64,000 nucleotides of DNA, taken from the NCBI GenBank assembly GCA_023515745.1, contig JALECJ010000255.1, forward strand, positions 1,126,001-1,190,000, given 5' to 3'. This document shows, piece by piece, positions 1-11,085 of this stretch. Position numbers and translations under genes: made by a program. Each line of letters starts with the position of its first letter. Position 1 is the stretch's first letter. This stretch comes from Amoeboaphelidium protococcarum (Eukaryota; Aphelidiomycota; Aphelidea). The notes beneath the pieces were generated by a model. The model searched no databases and was not told where the DNA came from. It saw only the letters and a list, made by a program, of their open reading frames with translations.

Positions 1-204
1 TACAGAAACTAGGGACATTGCCTACACACATGAACATTAAAAAACATGAATAGGTGAACGAACATATAGCACGGTCAAATATGAAGACTTACTCAGCACC
101 GCACGACGACCAAGCTTGAGGCCATTATCACTAAAGAAGGCAAACCAAGAGACTGCCACAGACACTGCCAACACAGATAGACGAAACAAGTTCAAAAAAG
201 CCAT
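1..204 (-). CDS. NodB-like surface protein, N-terminal exons (runs off left edge)
   Basis: Start of a third member of the NodB-like family whose two complete members lie just to the right. Exon 1 is 204..93 and begins MAFLNLFRLSVLAVS, a signal peptide or membrane anchor, followed by GRRAVL. An intron of 71 nt (92..22, GTAAGT to TGTAG) leads to exon 2 (21..1), which reads SNVPSFC. The downstream paralogue has the same layout: hydrophobic start, RRAVTISLPRKC, then the NodB fold. That match in order and spacing is the evidence for both identity and intron. The domain itself lies outside the window, so nothing can be said about its active site. Transcribed leftwards, in tandem with the two genes at 555-3514. 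Confidence 0.65.
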
Positions 205-554
205 AACGAAGAGTATATAAAGTTGGATTATAAAGACTTTGAATATCCACCAATGTAATGAATGAAAGAGAAAGAGAGAGTGAAGTTGAAACAAAGACAA
301 AGACAAACAGCTCAGGCGAGTGAAAATGTGAGAGAGAAACAGAAGCAAAGCGAAACAAAATTTGAAACAGCCAAGTGAAACGAAACCATGTCCGATTAAG
401 AGAACGATCGAATGCGTAAGAAAGAGAAAGCTTATTGCCGCCACGGGGAAAAATTTCCGAACCAGTTTCAGATCAAGTTCAGCATAAAAGGACTTCATAC
501 CGATAAAATCATAGAATAAATTCAACAAAACTCCACTCAAAGATTAGTAGTCAA
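205..554. promoter_or_regulatory. GAAAC-rich upstream region of the leftmost NodB-like gene
   Basis: Gene-free 350 bp between the start of the left gene and the TGA of the next. Between about 285 and 385 there are six GAAAC pentamers (in ttgaaac, gagaaac, gcgaaac, ttgaaac, gtgaaac, acgaaac). They read GTTTC on the coding strand. TGAAAC is the core of the yeast Ste12 pheromone response element. Whether an orthologous factor binds here is inference. Confidence 0.35.
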
Positions 555-1535
555 TCAATACTGCAAAAAGATCAATGCAGTCATACAACATAACAACGCT
601 ATCAAGTTCAACCCAAACTGACTTGGCACACCGTTGATTGCAGGAGATGGTGCACCTGGAAGTCCTGTATTACCAATTACGGGTGCTCCAGGGGATGGAG
701 TTTGACTACCAGGAGGTGAACCACCCTTGGTCAAAGTGACATTCAGATTAACGACTCCAATGTCACTGTTAACAATACGGTACGCAGATGTTTTGCGCCC
801 CAAACAACTTGCCATATCCACCAGAGAGTAACCTTTGTCAGTAGGCACCTTCAAAAGCTCAACATTCTTATCGACGCTATTGTACATAACGTAGATATCA
901 CGATGCAAAGAGATGAAAGAGCCAGTTCCATCCGGAGCCTGGTCAACAGCAGATTTGACAACAGAAATCACTTGATCAATAGCCGGAGATTCTGCAGAGC
1001 CTTGAATCTGGTAATCGTATGCATCAATGTTCCACTCAGTAGGGATCATATCCATACTCTTGGCTAGATTAATAGTGCGGTCTTCCCATTGCTCATAAGG
1101 CAGTCTCAAAAATCTTGGATAAAACTTGATGATATTGTAAACTTTGTTGGACTCATCGAACAAAATTTTAGTGAATTGGTTATTCGTCAAGGTACGGGGA
1201 TCCACATCAGGAGGAAATCTTAGTCCAATCAAGTGTCCCTTGTCGTAGGCCTCCTTTACCAAATTAACATACTTCTAATCATAAAAGAATTAGGAAGACA
1301 CATGGAACGTAGCTTTACCACCAACCTTCTCCAAAGCATCCAAAACTTGCCTGGTGTACTAAAATGGACCCTCGTCAAACGTAAAAGCAAAAAGCTTATT
1401 ATCAGAACACTTTCTAGGCAGACTTATGGTGACGGCTCTCCTCACTTTTCCCACCTGCTCAAACTCTGGACCAAAGTTGTAGTACAGTACAAACAGAGTA
1501 ATCAACAATATCGCAGTTCTAAAATAATTCAACAT
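555..1535 (-). CDS. GPI-anchored NodB-fold protein with degenerate active site
   Basis: A 326-residue protein from ATG at 1535 to TGA at 557..555, with five in-frame TAR codons read as Gln. It starts with a hydrophobic segment (residues 1-22) and ends with a Pro/Gly/Ser-rich linker and a hydrophobic tail (about 270-326), the pattern of a GPI-anchor signal. The middle matches carbohydrate esterase family 4 (chitin and peptidoglycan deacetylases): TFDEGP at 52-57 and VGGKATF further on. In active enzymes motif 1 is T-F-D-D-G-P and motif 2 is H-[ST]-x-x-H, which binds the metal. Here the second Asp is Glu, and motif 2 is replaced by GLRFPPD (104-110), so no metal triad remains. Probably a non-catalytic surface or chitin-binding protein. 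The family call is sure; the loss of activity is inference. Confidence 0.9.
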
Positions 1536-1852
1536 TTCAACTTGTATTTAAAAATAAAATTGTACTTGGTTGAGATGAAAGGTGAAAGAAACCAACGCAG
1601 TACTGAAAGTGGAGAAAGTTGAAACAATTCGAGAAACTCAAAGCTAGCGGAAACGAACGCACGCTGAGTGAAACAGTTAACGTTTTATTAACGCTCTGTA
1701 TTGTAAAAAGTAAAATTGACGATAAATGAAAGCCCCAAAAGACTAACATCCTTTATTGTAATATATTCCTACTTTTGATACACGTCAATATTCAATCATT
1801 ATTATCATCATTTCAACCCATAAAGTAAAACAAATTCTTCAACCATAACATC
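1536..1852. promoter_or_regulatory. GAAAC-rich upstream region of NodB-like gene
   Basis: Between 1585 and 1675 there are five GAAAC pentamers (agaaacc, ttgaaac, gagaaac, cggaaac, gtgaaac), in the same orientation as the cluster upstream of the left paralogue. The region also holds the 3' end of the next minus-strand gene. No TATA-like site was assigned. Confidence 0.35.
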
Positions 1853-3514
1853 TCACAAAAACAACAGACTAACGAGAGCAGCAAGAACGCCAACCAACCA
1901 AGACAGACTCACAGCTGAGATGTCTCCACTAAAGATTGGATCGTTTGGTACTCCTGTTCCACCACCGACAGGCGAAGTCAAACTACCACCTTGGGAAGAA
2001 GAGCTCAAAGGAGTATTAGGCAGAGAGCCGCTAATATCCTGTCTGTTTGGAGTGTAAGGAGGCAGCTTTCCACCAACACACATAGCCATATTCACCAGCT
2101 TATAGCCTTTATCAACTGGAATTCTCAGCAACTGCACGTTCTTATCCTTGTTATCATACAAAGAGAAGGGGTTGTTGTGCAGCGAGATCAAACCGCGATC
2201 TTTATTGGCATTCTAATCTACAGCATTCTTGACAATATCGATTACCTGTTAGATACTGCCAGAGTCCTGTAGAGATTAATCACCGGCATCAATGTTATTC
2301 TGCACAATCTCGAAGCCCATATCGCGCGTAATCTTTAGTTGGCTCTTGGTGATGAATGCACGCGGCATCTTCAGGAAGACTGGGTGGAAACCAATGATGT
2401 TCTTAACTTTAGTGGATTCATCAAACAGAGTTTTGGCAAACTGCTTATCGCCAACAGTTTCCAAATTGACTTCGGGTGGGAAACGGAGACCAACAGTATG
2501 ATCTTCTTCATAAGCTCTTAATACCATAGCCTTAAAAGCAGGGTCCGAAAAGTAGCCAGAGTCAAAGAAGAATGTCGCCTTGCCACCAACAGCGTTCAGT
2601 GCTTCTAGCATCCCAAACACATTAGCTTTGAATCCATTGCTAAAGGTGAACGCATAAGCAGTCTTATAGGGGCAATAAGATATGTAGTTGACATACGGGT
2701 CAACATTAGAACCAGCATCCTCGAAGTAAGGAGTATTGGATACTTGACCGCTGATATCGACTCTTGAGGTGCGATAGTTGGTTACCTTGCCACCCAAACA
2801 AAGACCCATCCCAACCAGTGTCATTGACCTTTCAATGGGAATTTTCATCATTAATACATTCTTCTCCACATCATCATAGACGAAAGAGCCATCACGGTGC
2901 ACTGAGATGATGCCCTTAGTTCTAGACTAATTCCAGTCAATCTACTTGGCCACAAAAGATGACACATCATATATGCCAGACTATTCTTGCTACGCCGCAT
3001 CCTGGGTGAACCCAATTGGAATGAACTCCATTCTCTTCGCCAATCTCACCAGACGATCCTACCACAGATCTGCACGCATTCTGAAGAACACTGGGTGAGC
3101 CTTGATGATATTGTAAACCTTGTTAGACTCGTCATATAAGATCTTGGTGAACTCAGCTTCCGACATGGTGCGAGGGTCCAAATCAGGAGGGAAGCGCAGA
3201 CCAATGATGTGATTGCTGTCATAAGCTTTCTTGATCAGCTTCGCATATTCAGGATTGGAAAAGTACTGAGTTGCGACGTGAAAGGTTGCCTTACCGCCAA
3301 CTTTTTCTAGCGCTGCCAAGATCTTGTCAGTGTTAGCCTGAGGACCATCGTCAAAGCTAAATGCAAACTGGAACTTGTCAACACAATAGTCAATTAGACT
3401 CTCTTGCACAAGGCCTCTTCTTGCAACCTGCTGTACATCAGAGTCAGGACCAAATGAATAATACAAAATAGCTATAGCGGCCAGAAGCATAGCAGCCCTA
3501 AAGTAGTTTATCAT
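1853..3514 (-). CDS. Tandem double NodB-domain protein, GPI-anchored, degenerate
   Basis: One uninterrupted 553-residue frame once TAA/TAG are read as Gln; the standard code shows it as three fragments. The N-terminus (MINYFRAAMLLAAIAILYYS) resembles the neighbouring paralogue. Domain 1 keeps FSFDDGP (52-58) but has IGLRFPPD where H-[ST]-x-x-H should be. Domain 2 (from about residue 285) has lost motif 1 as well: TFSNGF at 290-295, then VGLRFPPE near 341-348. The tail is Ser/Gly/Pro-rich with a final hydrophobic stretch, as for a GPI anchor. The protein looks like an internal duplication of the 326-residue neighbour with further decay in the second copy. It is unlikely to be a deacetylase. 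A wall or receptor role is possible but not shown. Confidence 0.9.
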
Positions 3515-4797
3515 TGTGTCTATGTTAACAGTTTTTCAATCCATTAAGAGAAACGATGATATGAGAAATCTGATGTCGTTCGTCAATTGTTTGATGGATC
3601 GCCAAACAAACAGTGACGACGCGCGTTTGTTTCAGAGATGATCGACATTCATGTCAACGCCTCACGAGGATCTTCATGATACTAAAGACGTCGTTGCAGT
3701 CATGTTATATTATACTTCAATTATTTTAGTTCTCTTTAAATATTGTCTTTAGCTTATTATAGTTGATCAGTTATGGTGCATGCAACAGTTTACCGCCGAA
3801 ACGCTGAAAAGTGTCAAGATGAAAACAACATCTCTTCAACGTCCGTTAGATAAAAGCGCGCGCGTCAAGTGCAACATAACTACATTTCCAATGGTAATTA
3901 CGTCAAGTCACACATCAAGTTGGCTCCCATAACGGGCAAAAGTCGATACAAAACCAGAACCTCTAGATAAGTATGATTCCTAAAATCTCTGCTATACCGC
4001 CGAGATGAAAAACGCGAAGATTATCCTCTGTTTACTGGATGTATCAGTAATTATATAAGGTAAAGGCGATAATTAAAAGATATCTCTCGACAGGTGTAAA
4101 GATAGACAGTATTACATTGATTTACATTCCCGTAGCATTGTAAACTTGAGGTTTTATCAATGGAGAATTTAGTAACGAGATAATTTTTAAGGGGTGTAAA
4201 TCTTTTGCTCGTTGACACTGATCTACATGCAATCATGAACCATATTAATGTCAGTAGTTGGAGTGTTTTAAATAACGGATATAGGAATATAAATCTTAGA
4301 TGAATTTCCAAAACATAGAAAGCAATTGAAAGTGTTGATGACAGGGGTCTTCTGTTGCCCAATTAATATCAAGTGTCATTTCTTTACGTGGCATCACGTG
4401 CACAGTGTACTGGTCAAATCAGAGAGGCTAAATAATTTCACCACTTTTAAATTACCAATATAGAAGGATAGTTTTATTGCATTTAACTCGGCAAAATAAG
4501 CTATCCACAGTTTGTATGTAGCCCATCTGTATGAAACAATCAACTTTAGCGGCGATCCATGTTGATCCGATTTGAAACGCGTTCCGATGAATTTGTGATT
4601 TCCAAGCGAGAGTTCTTTGCTCCTGAATCTTATTCGGCGGTCTGGGCTTTTTACAGACACCCCTTGGATCCATTCGATTATATCGCTTTAGACTATTGTT
4701 GGTGGCTTCTTTTACTGTAAAATAACTGATATTCAATCAGATCATCCATTAGTAATTGGCTTGTTGCATATACTCTAAATTTTTCAAAATACATTAG
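3515..4797. other. Gene-free 1.28 kb divergent intergenic region
   Basis: Lies between the start of a minus-strand and a plus-strand gene, so it should hold both promoters. Minus-strand open stretches at 4051-4736 are no longer than chance allows when TGA is the only stop, and they show no recognisable protein. A GTTTGTTTC stretch lies near 3628. Confidence 0.4.
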
Positions 4798-5070
4798 ATG
4801 ATTTCTACAACTGCAGCTGCTGATTTGGAATCCAACTCATCCCAAACGTCGATGGACTTGGAATAGAATTGTGTGCACAGAAACGATATAGCATAATCTC
4901 ATTATCCAATGAGTGAGTTTTGCTATAGAGAAATTGAAAGGACACCTATAGAACCTCCTTTTAGTGAGAAGATCCTCACACTGATTTTGATGTCGATGTT
5001 GCTCCTCTGTGTGGTATTGAGCTCTGTAATCTGCACTATGGTATCGAGAAGTTTGAATTCAGTCTTATGA
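4798..5070 (+). CDS. Small single-pass membrane protein, unknown
   Basis: ATG to TGA, 90 residues, with TAG and TAA each once as Gln. The N-terminal two thirds are polar (SQTSMDLEQN). A single hydrophobic segment near residues 61-82 (ILTLILMSMLLLCVVLSSVI) precedes a short basic end. I do not recognise the family. The frame is short enough to occur by chance under a one-stop code. The case for a gene rests on the clean hydrophobic helix, the proper start and stop, and the otherwise empty surroundings. Confidence 0.45.
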
Positions 5071-5201
5071 ATATCCATTGAACTGATCAACACATTATGA
5101 CTATGTACTTATAGAAGATAAAATTTTTTGAAATTTTGATTTTATTTATTTTATCATCATTCATCCCCGTTCACTATTAGCGATTTACTTACAGTATCCG
5201 A

Positions 5202-6502
5202 TCAAGATTAGCTCATCATTCCTTCCAAGACTAGTTTCATAAATAGTTTAAACTCATCATCTGAGCTGCAATAGAAGTTGCTAGTTGCTTTATCTTGACT
5301 GACCAACTGTACACTGAACTTGATCATGATCTCTTCTTCTATCGGCGTGACAGTCTTCAGCTTGGAGATGTCAATTTTCTTGACAATTTGTGACGCATTT
5401 AAATCGCTCATCAACACTAGATCGCGGCCCGCAACGCCGTAGAATCTTCTCTTCCAGCAACTCAAGGCATCCTGCTAGAACACGAATCCTTTGACTGGGA
5501 CTGCAGCGTCATGAATTTCGTGTCCAAGAGATTTGACGCCAGGAAGCTCTTTTACTTTAGAATCGCGGCCGCTGGATTCTACCGATCTTACCGGAGAGAT
5601 TTGTGAGACTTTCTGACCAAAATTGTCGGTGTCCGCCTTGCGCGTTGCTTTATCATCAACTTTAGCTGGCTTCTTATCATCTTGTGCATACTCAGCTGAA
5701 GGGGAAAACTAGCTGTTTGGCGAGGAAGAAGCACTTTGTCCAGTCTTGGCGTGATTAAAATCATCGCGACTATTCACTTTAGACCCTGAGGTTGAAGCAC
5801 CTACAGCACTATCTTTACGCGTTGGGGGTTAGAAGTCTTTCTTCAATGGATCTGCTCTTGCACATTCGCGCCCACTATTGCTGCTTGTTACCGATTGAGC
5901 ATCTGATAATGGAGACCGCGCGATTTGAGGGGATTATTCAACCGCTGACTATGATAATGGACTGCTCGATTTGGATGCCGGACTAATTGCACTTTACGTC
6001 ATGTTCAGATTGTTGATACTGGAAGCCTTGGAAGAGCTCAGATTCTCAACAGATTGCAGTAAATTTAGTTGACGTCTCAAATTCTTTTCCGTAAATTCGG
6101 CATTACTAGTCACAGTCCAGAATGTATTATGCTCCTACATACAATTGAATGTGCGCGAGGTATGATATATTAGACATTTGCTGTATTTGATAAGATTACC
6201 TTCAATGTATTCGCAACGACGCGTCCATGTACAAGGGCTCTTGCTCGCTTTACGCCAACCACCTTTTCACCAATAAAAGTTAACAGAGCATATTTGGAGT
6301 CGATTTTCACGTAGATGAACAAGACTTCCTCTCTAGATACGACCTCATTCTTCAAATCGTCGAAGGAAGATGCACCCTTGCAATACAAGGAAATCACATC
6401 TTTTGTGTCTTTGTAGCCTGCGATTAACCAAGTACTGTCGCCTCCTGATCTAATCTCTTCATACGCCTCTTTGAGTTACTAATCGCTAACGTCGCAAGTC
6501 AT
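5202..6502 (-). CDS. ADF-H domain protein with C-terminal PH-like domain
   Basis: Two exons, 6502..6200 and 6134..5202, joined across a 65-nt intron (GTAATC to ATGTAG); 411 residues. Residues 1-130 form an ADF-homology domain of the Abp1/drebrin/coactosin type (STWLIAGYKD, then ALLTFIGEKVVGVKRARA). This class binds actin filaments without severing them. A Ser/Pro-rich linker of about 190 residues follows. The last 90 residues resemble a PH domain (WKRRFYGV, DEFKLFMKLVLEGM). Splicing restores the end of the ADF-H fold (VVANTLK joined to EHNTFW). Abp1 proteins normally end in SH3; a PH end would target membrane lipid instead. Likely role: linking cortical actin to membrane. The PH call is less certain than ADF-H. 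Confidence 0.85.
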
Positions 6503-6952
6503 TTCACCGAGGTAATTTTTTGTTGTGTGAATGAAGTTGAATGATATTGCAAAGACAATGATTATTGTCTGAATTGTCTTGACTAAATAAATATAGATTG
6601 ACGTAAAAATAAATTGTAATTAGCACGCAATATATTGATGATGCTCATGATTGGATGACAATCAATCAACCGGAGCCCTTTAGACATCAGTTTTAGAACT
6701 TATCACAACCAATTCGCCGATCTGAAGGAAGGTGATTATTTGTGAATAATTATCAATTAAAATTGCAACCAATAAAAAATAGAATATTTAACTATGGTTT
6801 TGTTTTGAGCTCCACATAGTCTGCCTCTCAAAGTATGATTTCAAGCCTGACCCCTGAAGGAGCTGTAAACAGAGAGAGAGGCTTAATCCACCTTTAAGAT
6901 TTCCCTCTTACTTCCTTTAATAACGACACCTTGAATTGTATATAATCACAAA
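6503..6952. promoter_or_regulatory. Divergent intergenic region (450 bp)
   Basis: Separates the ADF-H gene (minus) from a membrane protein gene (plus) and must carry both promoters. AT-rich stretches lie at 6580-6620 and 6740-6790. No specific motif is assigned. Confidence 0.3.
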
Positions 6953-7981
6953 ATGATTTTTACATTTGGACTTCCATCAGCGAAAGAAATCGCCATCAAG
7001 TTGTATGCAATTTTGAATATCGTCATTTTTGGTGTGCTGTCTTGTGCTTTCGCGTTGGGGATATGCACATACATTCCCTATTTGAAGTAGTATGCCGTGT
7101 TCAATGAAGCCTTGGCGCCTCTGATCATCATGTATTCTGCGTTTGTTATTGGCACCCTGTACGCGTACTTTCCAAAGGAGGATTCCACTGAAGAATAACA
7201 CGCGACTTTTCACTTTTATATGGGTGCTACGCTTGGTTATCTGTTGACTCATGTGCGTGTGGCGTTGAGTTATGATCAAGAAGATGGACTATTGAACAAG
7301 GCGCATCTTTATATTCTGATTGCCGTCCACTGTGGCTACATGCTGATTAATGGTACCATGTTCCATGAGTATTACTGGAAACTATTCTTGACAGCATCAT
7401 CACCATCACCAGCACTATCAGGTAAATTGGTGAGTTCAATCGCTAATAATGGTCTCGCGTTCAAGGATAAGTACGCTGATTAAGTATTGCTCGCGTATCA
7501 GATAGTTATTGCTATATTTTAGTACGGAAACGTCTTGGTACTGGTTTTGGCTTTGTGCAGTGTTTTTGGACTCATCCCAAGATTTGACATTAACCACTTT
7601 GCATTGTGCTCATGGGTAATCGCTGTTGAGCTAATGACTTATTTTGCGCAGCGCATCATCGATTCTCACCTGCAGTCTGGCATCTAATGGTTCGGCGCGT
7701 TTACTATGCATGGTTACATTATATATCATTTTTTGGCGGAATTGATCATCTCCACCGTGTATTGCGGTGATGGTGAAGACTGTGTTCCAAACATGGGCAG
7801 TGGATGGTTCCCATTCACTCTGTCACTCCTGGTACCATCTCTGGTGTTGATATTTACTAGTGCAACCTTCTTTATGCTTGTGAATTGGAAAAATTTTATG
7901 GACTTGTTGACTGATAGAATGATTTTCCGCTTGCCTGTCAATATCCATGATGGAATGATTAAAAAGTCTTCGGCTGCATGA
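6953..7981 (+). CDS. Multipass membrane protein, unknown family
   Basis: A single 342-residue frame with five TAR codons, ending TGA. There are about eight hydrophobic segments, e.g. IKLYAILNIVIFGVLSCAFA near residue 15, then helices near 45, 95, 130, 190, 215, 250 and 290. A short Ser/Pro stretch near residue 150 and the GT there could suggest an intron, but the unspliced reading keeps the helices in register and no TGTAG acceptor follows. The segment FGAFTMHGYIIYHFLAELI has the look of a conserved membrane core. I cannot assign it to a known transporter or acyltransferase family. Confidence 0.8.
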
Positions 7982-8576
7982 ACACTCTCTATATGAAATT
8001 ATAATAATAATAAATGAGAAATTGTATTCATTTTCTGTTAATTTAAGAAATATTTCAAGTCATGACAAGCAAATGCAAATCTATAAATTCTATATAAATT
8101 TGAGTCTTGATCAACGTGAAATTTGCTGAAATCAGACCGACAACTTTAATAGTCGGAACATACAAAAGACACTCATTTCATATCAAAATTTAGGAGCTGC
8201 TTTGATGAGATTTTAAAGCGCGGTTAGCCCTTTGTATCGTTAATCTATTCTCACCTTCATATAGGAACGAACGCCTTAGACGCGTTTTGGACTCCGCTTA
8301 TCCTAAGTAGCAGTTGATTGTCCCACAACGAATAACTTAAGGCTGTATAGTATTAAAACGCATTAAACAGGGAACCTTCATTTATCGCAAATAGCTCTAT
8401 TCACGCATTACGTGCAACTCACATCATTCTGTAATATCATCAAAAGACCATCAATGATTCATCAACTCCCTCCGCCTATCAATCTAAATTTCAGAATTTC
8501 CTCCCCGCAAGGAATATTTTGGACACGCGAGTTATCGTTATCAGACTACAAAGAAGCATATTAATACGATTTTTGA
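7982..8576. other. Intergenic region (595 bp)
   Basis: Between two plus-strand genes. An AT-rich run after the upstream stop (ataataataaatgag) may include the polyadenylation signal. Nothing else recognised. Confidence 0.3.
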
Positions 8577-10061
8577 ATGGCGTTTGATTATAGCAAAAGA
8601 AGAGACAGCGATTCTGCAGCTCCGTTGCTAGATGCTCCATCTGTATCTTCGCAACGTCTGACTGGTGCTTTATTCTTCTCTGTGTTTAGTGCTATCCTGG
8701 CCTCATTCTGTTTTGGCTGGAGCATAGGAGGTGAGATCTCTATTATTACTGTAATTCACTGATGGTTATCTTTTTCATTTTGTGTAGTTGTCAACAATCC
8801 CAAAGAAATAATATTAACGTGTGAGCTGGATGAAGATGCCAAATTACCTAGCTGTATTCATATGAGTACGCTCGAGTGGGGTATCGTTGTGGCTATTTTC
8901 GCTATCGGTGGGCTGTTCGGTGGCTTGCTGGGCGGCAAGCTTTGTAACTCACTTGGACGCAAAAAGACGCTGTAGTTTAACACTTTGATTCTTCTGGCTT
9001 CAAGCATTTTGATGGGTCTATCTGTTGATGTGATTACACTAGCTGCCGGTAGATTGCTGGTTGGCTTTGGTTGTGGAGTTGCTACATCCGCTGTACCTTT
9101 GTACATTAGTGAGATAAGTCCGATAAAGTAGCGCGGTACTTTGGGCACTTTGAACCAGTTGGCTGTTGTTATAGGTATTCTCACATCTCAGGTCATTGGG
9201 TTGTGGCTATCCACCGTTCCTGGTTGGCGTTTACTTTTGTCTGGCGCTGCGATTCCAGCTTTTATTCAGTTGGTTGCGTTATTCTTTTGTCCAGAATCGC
9301 CGAGCTATTTGGTTCAGCGTGGTAAAATGTATGAGGCAGAGATGTCTCTGGCCAAGTTGCGTGCGTCACGTCAAGTTGGTCTCGAGTTGGACGCTCTGGT
9401 TGTGTCTTAGCGTGAATCTTCCTCTGAAAGCGGAGATTTGAGCATTGCTTAGCTGTTTACGCGCAAGTCGCTGAGAAAGGCTCTTATCATTGGTTTGACT
9501 GCCCAATTGGCTCAACAATTATCCGGAATTAATGGTGTGATGCAGTACTCTTCTTCCATATTCAAAGACGTGTTTCCTGGGTAGGAAAAGTTGGTGACTG
9601 TTGGTGTAGGAATTGTCAATTTGGTGAGCACTCTATTGTCACTGGCCTTGATGGATCGTGCTGGTAGACGAATTCTTCTGCTAACCAGTCAACTTGGTAT
9701 TGTCGCTCTTTGTATCGTCGTAGTAGCGGCATCCTTGGCTAATTCTGGTATACTAGTAGTTATTGCTGTGGCGCTATTTACAGCCATGTTTGCTATTGGG
9801 CTTGGTCCTATCCCGTGGTTGATTATTCCAGAAATCTTTCCAACTTATGCAGTGTCTCCAGCCAGTTCCGTAAGTGTCTGTGTCAATTGGCTGTCCAACT
9901 TTCTGGTAAGTCTTCTGTTTGAGCAAATGCTCATGTACCTAAAAGCGTACACCTTCGTACCTTTTGGAGCGATCACCTTTGGTACTGCATGTGTCATCTT
10001 CTACATGATGCCGGAAACTAAAGGTAGATCTGTTGACGAGATTGCTAGTATTTTGTCATGA
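8577..10061 (+). CDS. Sugar transporter, MFS/SLC2 (GLUT) type
   Basis: Exon 1 8577..8730, intron of 57 nt (GTGAG to TGTAG), exon 2 8788..10061; 475 residues. Signature motifs are in order: GRKKT after TM2, PLYISEISP with RGTLG after TM4, PESPSYL at the end of TM6, QQLSGINGVMQYSS in TM7, DRAGRR after TM8, IPEIFP after TM10 and PETKGRS at the C-terminus. These define the facilitative hexose transporter family. The intron splits the TM1 motif, and splicing restores GWSIGVVNNP, which matches the family's GYxxGVxN core. It probably sits in the plasma membrane and moves hexose. Substrate and proton coupling cannot be read from sequence. Confidence 0.95.
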
Positions 10062-10340
10062 GCACGCGTTATGAGATTTCTTGTGAATTTGTCAAATGTC
10101 AGCTTTTAATTTAGCGTTAGGTTTCTGCTTCTTCTGTTTATGAGAATTACTTTCTTTCAATTTATGGTTTGTATTTTGTATCAATTCTCTTTTAAGGAGC
10201 TTGAAGTTCAAATCACGTCAAAATCAAGGGGGAGTTTCATGGCGTGACACACGTGAAATTGTGTAAAAAATCGCAAATAACTAGAGCAGATCATATCATT
10301 CCCTTTTTAGTCTTTATCTTTTAAAAATTACCAATTAAAT

Positions 10341-11006
10341 ATGGTGAAAGCATTTTTTGTACTACCTTTGTTGCTCTGGATAGCTGTAGCTGTGGGAGCA
10401 GAATTTGGTCAACTGCCTGCACCTGTTTTGATGAACATATTCAGCAGAGCGAAATCAAAACACGGTTTCCTCGTGAACGAAGCTAGTGCTGATGTCTATA
10501 GATCGAATCCGGATCTTCAAGATCTAAGTGCATGTCATTCTTCTGATTTTATTATAAGATTGGCTATCTAAAGATTTAAGAATGGTCAGAATGAAGCTGC
10601 TATAAAGCTGCTGTCTAACCAAGATCACTCGTGCTCATTTATGCGCGACTAGGTGTTGTATAAAGTCTGTCGTTTCTCACTTATTGACGCGATGAAATCT
10701 CTGTTCAACTCATTTAATTAATGGGAGGTTTCCGATTTGAAGTATTGCTTTCGGAGTTTGCCGCAAAATAGTTGGCAGTTTAAACTTGCTCTCATTCAAG
10801 AGGTTAGTCTGGTCGATCCTGTGATGGGAGCAAGGTGGTTTACGGATTAGCTAGATCGTGATAAGGAGACTCCTCGTGAGACATTACTCGATGTCTTTGC
10901 TTCTTTGCCCTTGAATTGTCGTGAGGTGACTATAGAATTACTAGTATAGGAAAATCCAGAAGATTCGCTGATAGCAGAGTTGATTGAGTCGATGCAAATA
11001 GTTTGA
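10341..11006 (+). CDS. Secreted or luminal protein, unknown
   Basis: A 221-residue frame from ATG to TGA with seven TAR codons. A clear signal peptide covers residues 1-20 (FFVLPLLLWIAVAVGA then EFGQ). The mature part is helix-prone with scattered Cys (ACHSS, CSFMRD, CRFSL, YCFRS, NCREV), and no family is recognised. It converges with the RAD18 gene, whose stop lies only 80 bp away on the other strand. Confidence 0.75.
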
Positions 11007-11085
11007 TTAGTATTTTTAAAGTTGAAGTTGATAGACGTGGTTATGAATTATATTGAAGACTGTAGCCCAAAAATTACGGTGTTAA

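Noticed and set aside
4394..4736. Minus-strand frames in the 3.5-4.8 kb intergenic region
   Set aside because: About 100 codons without TGA is within chance for a one-stop code; no motif and no start context.
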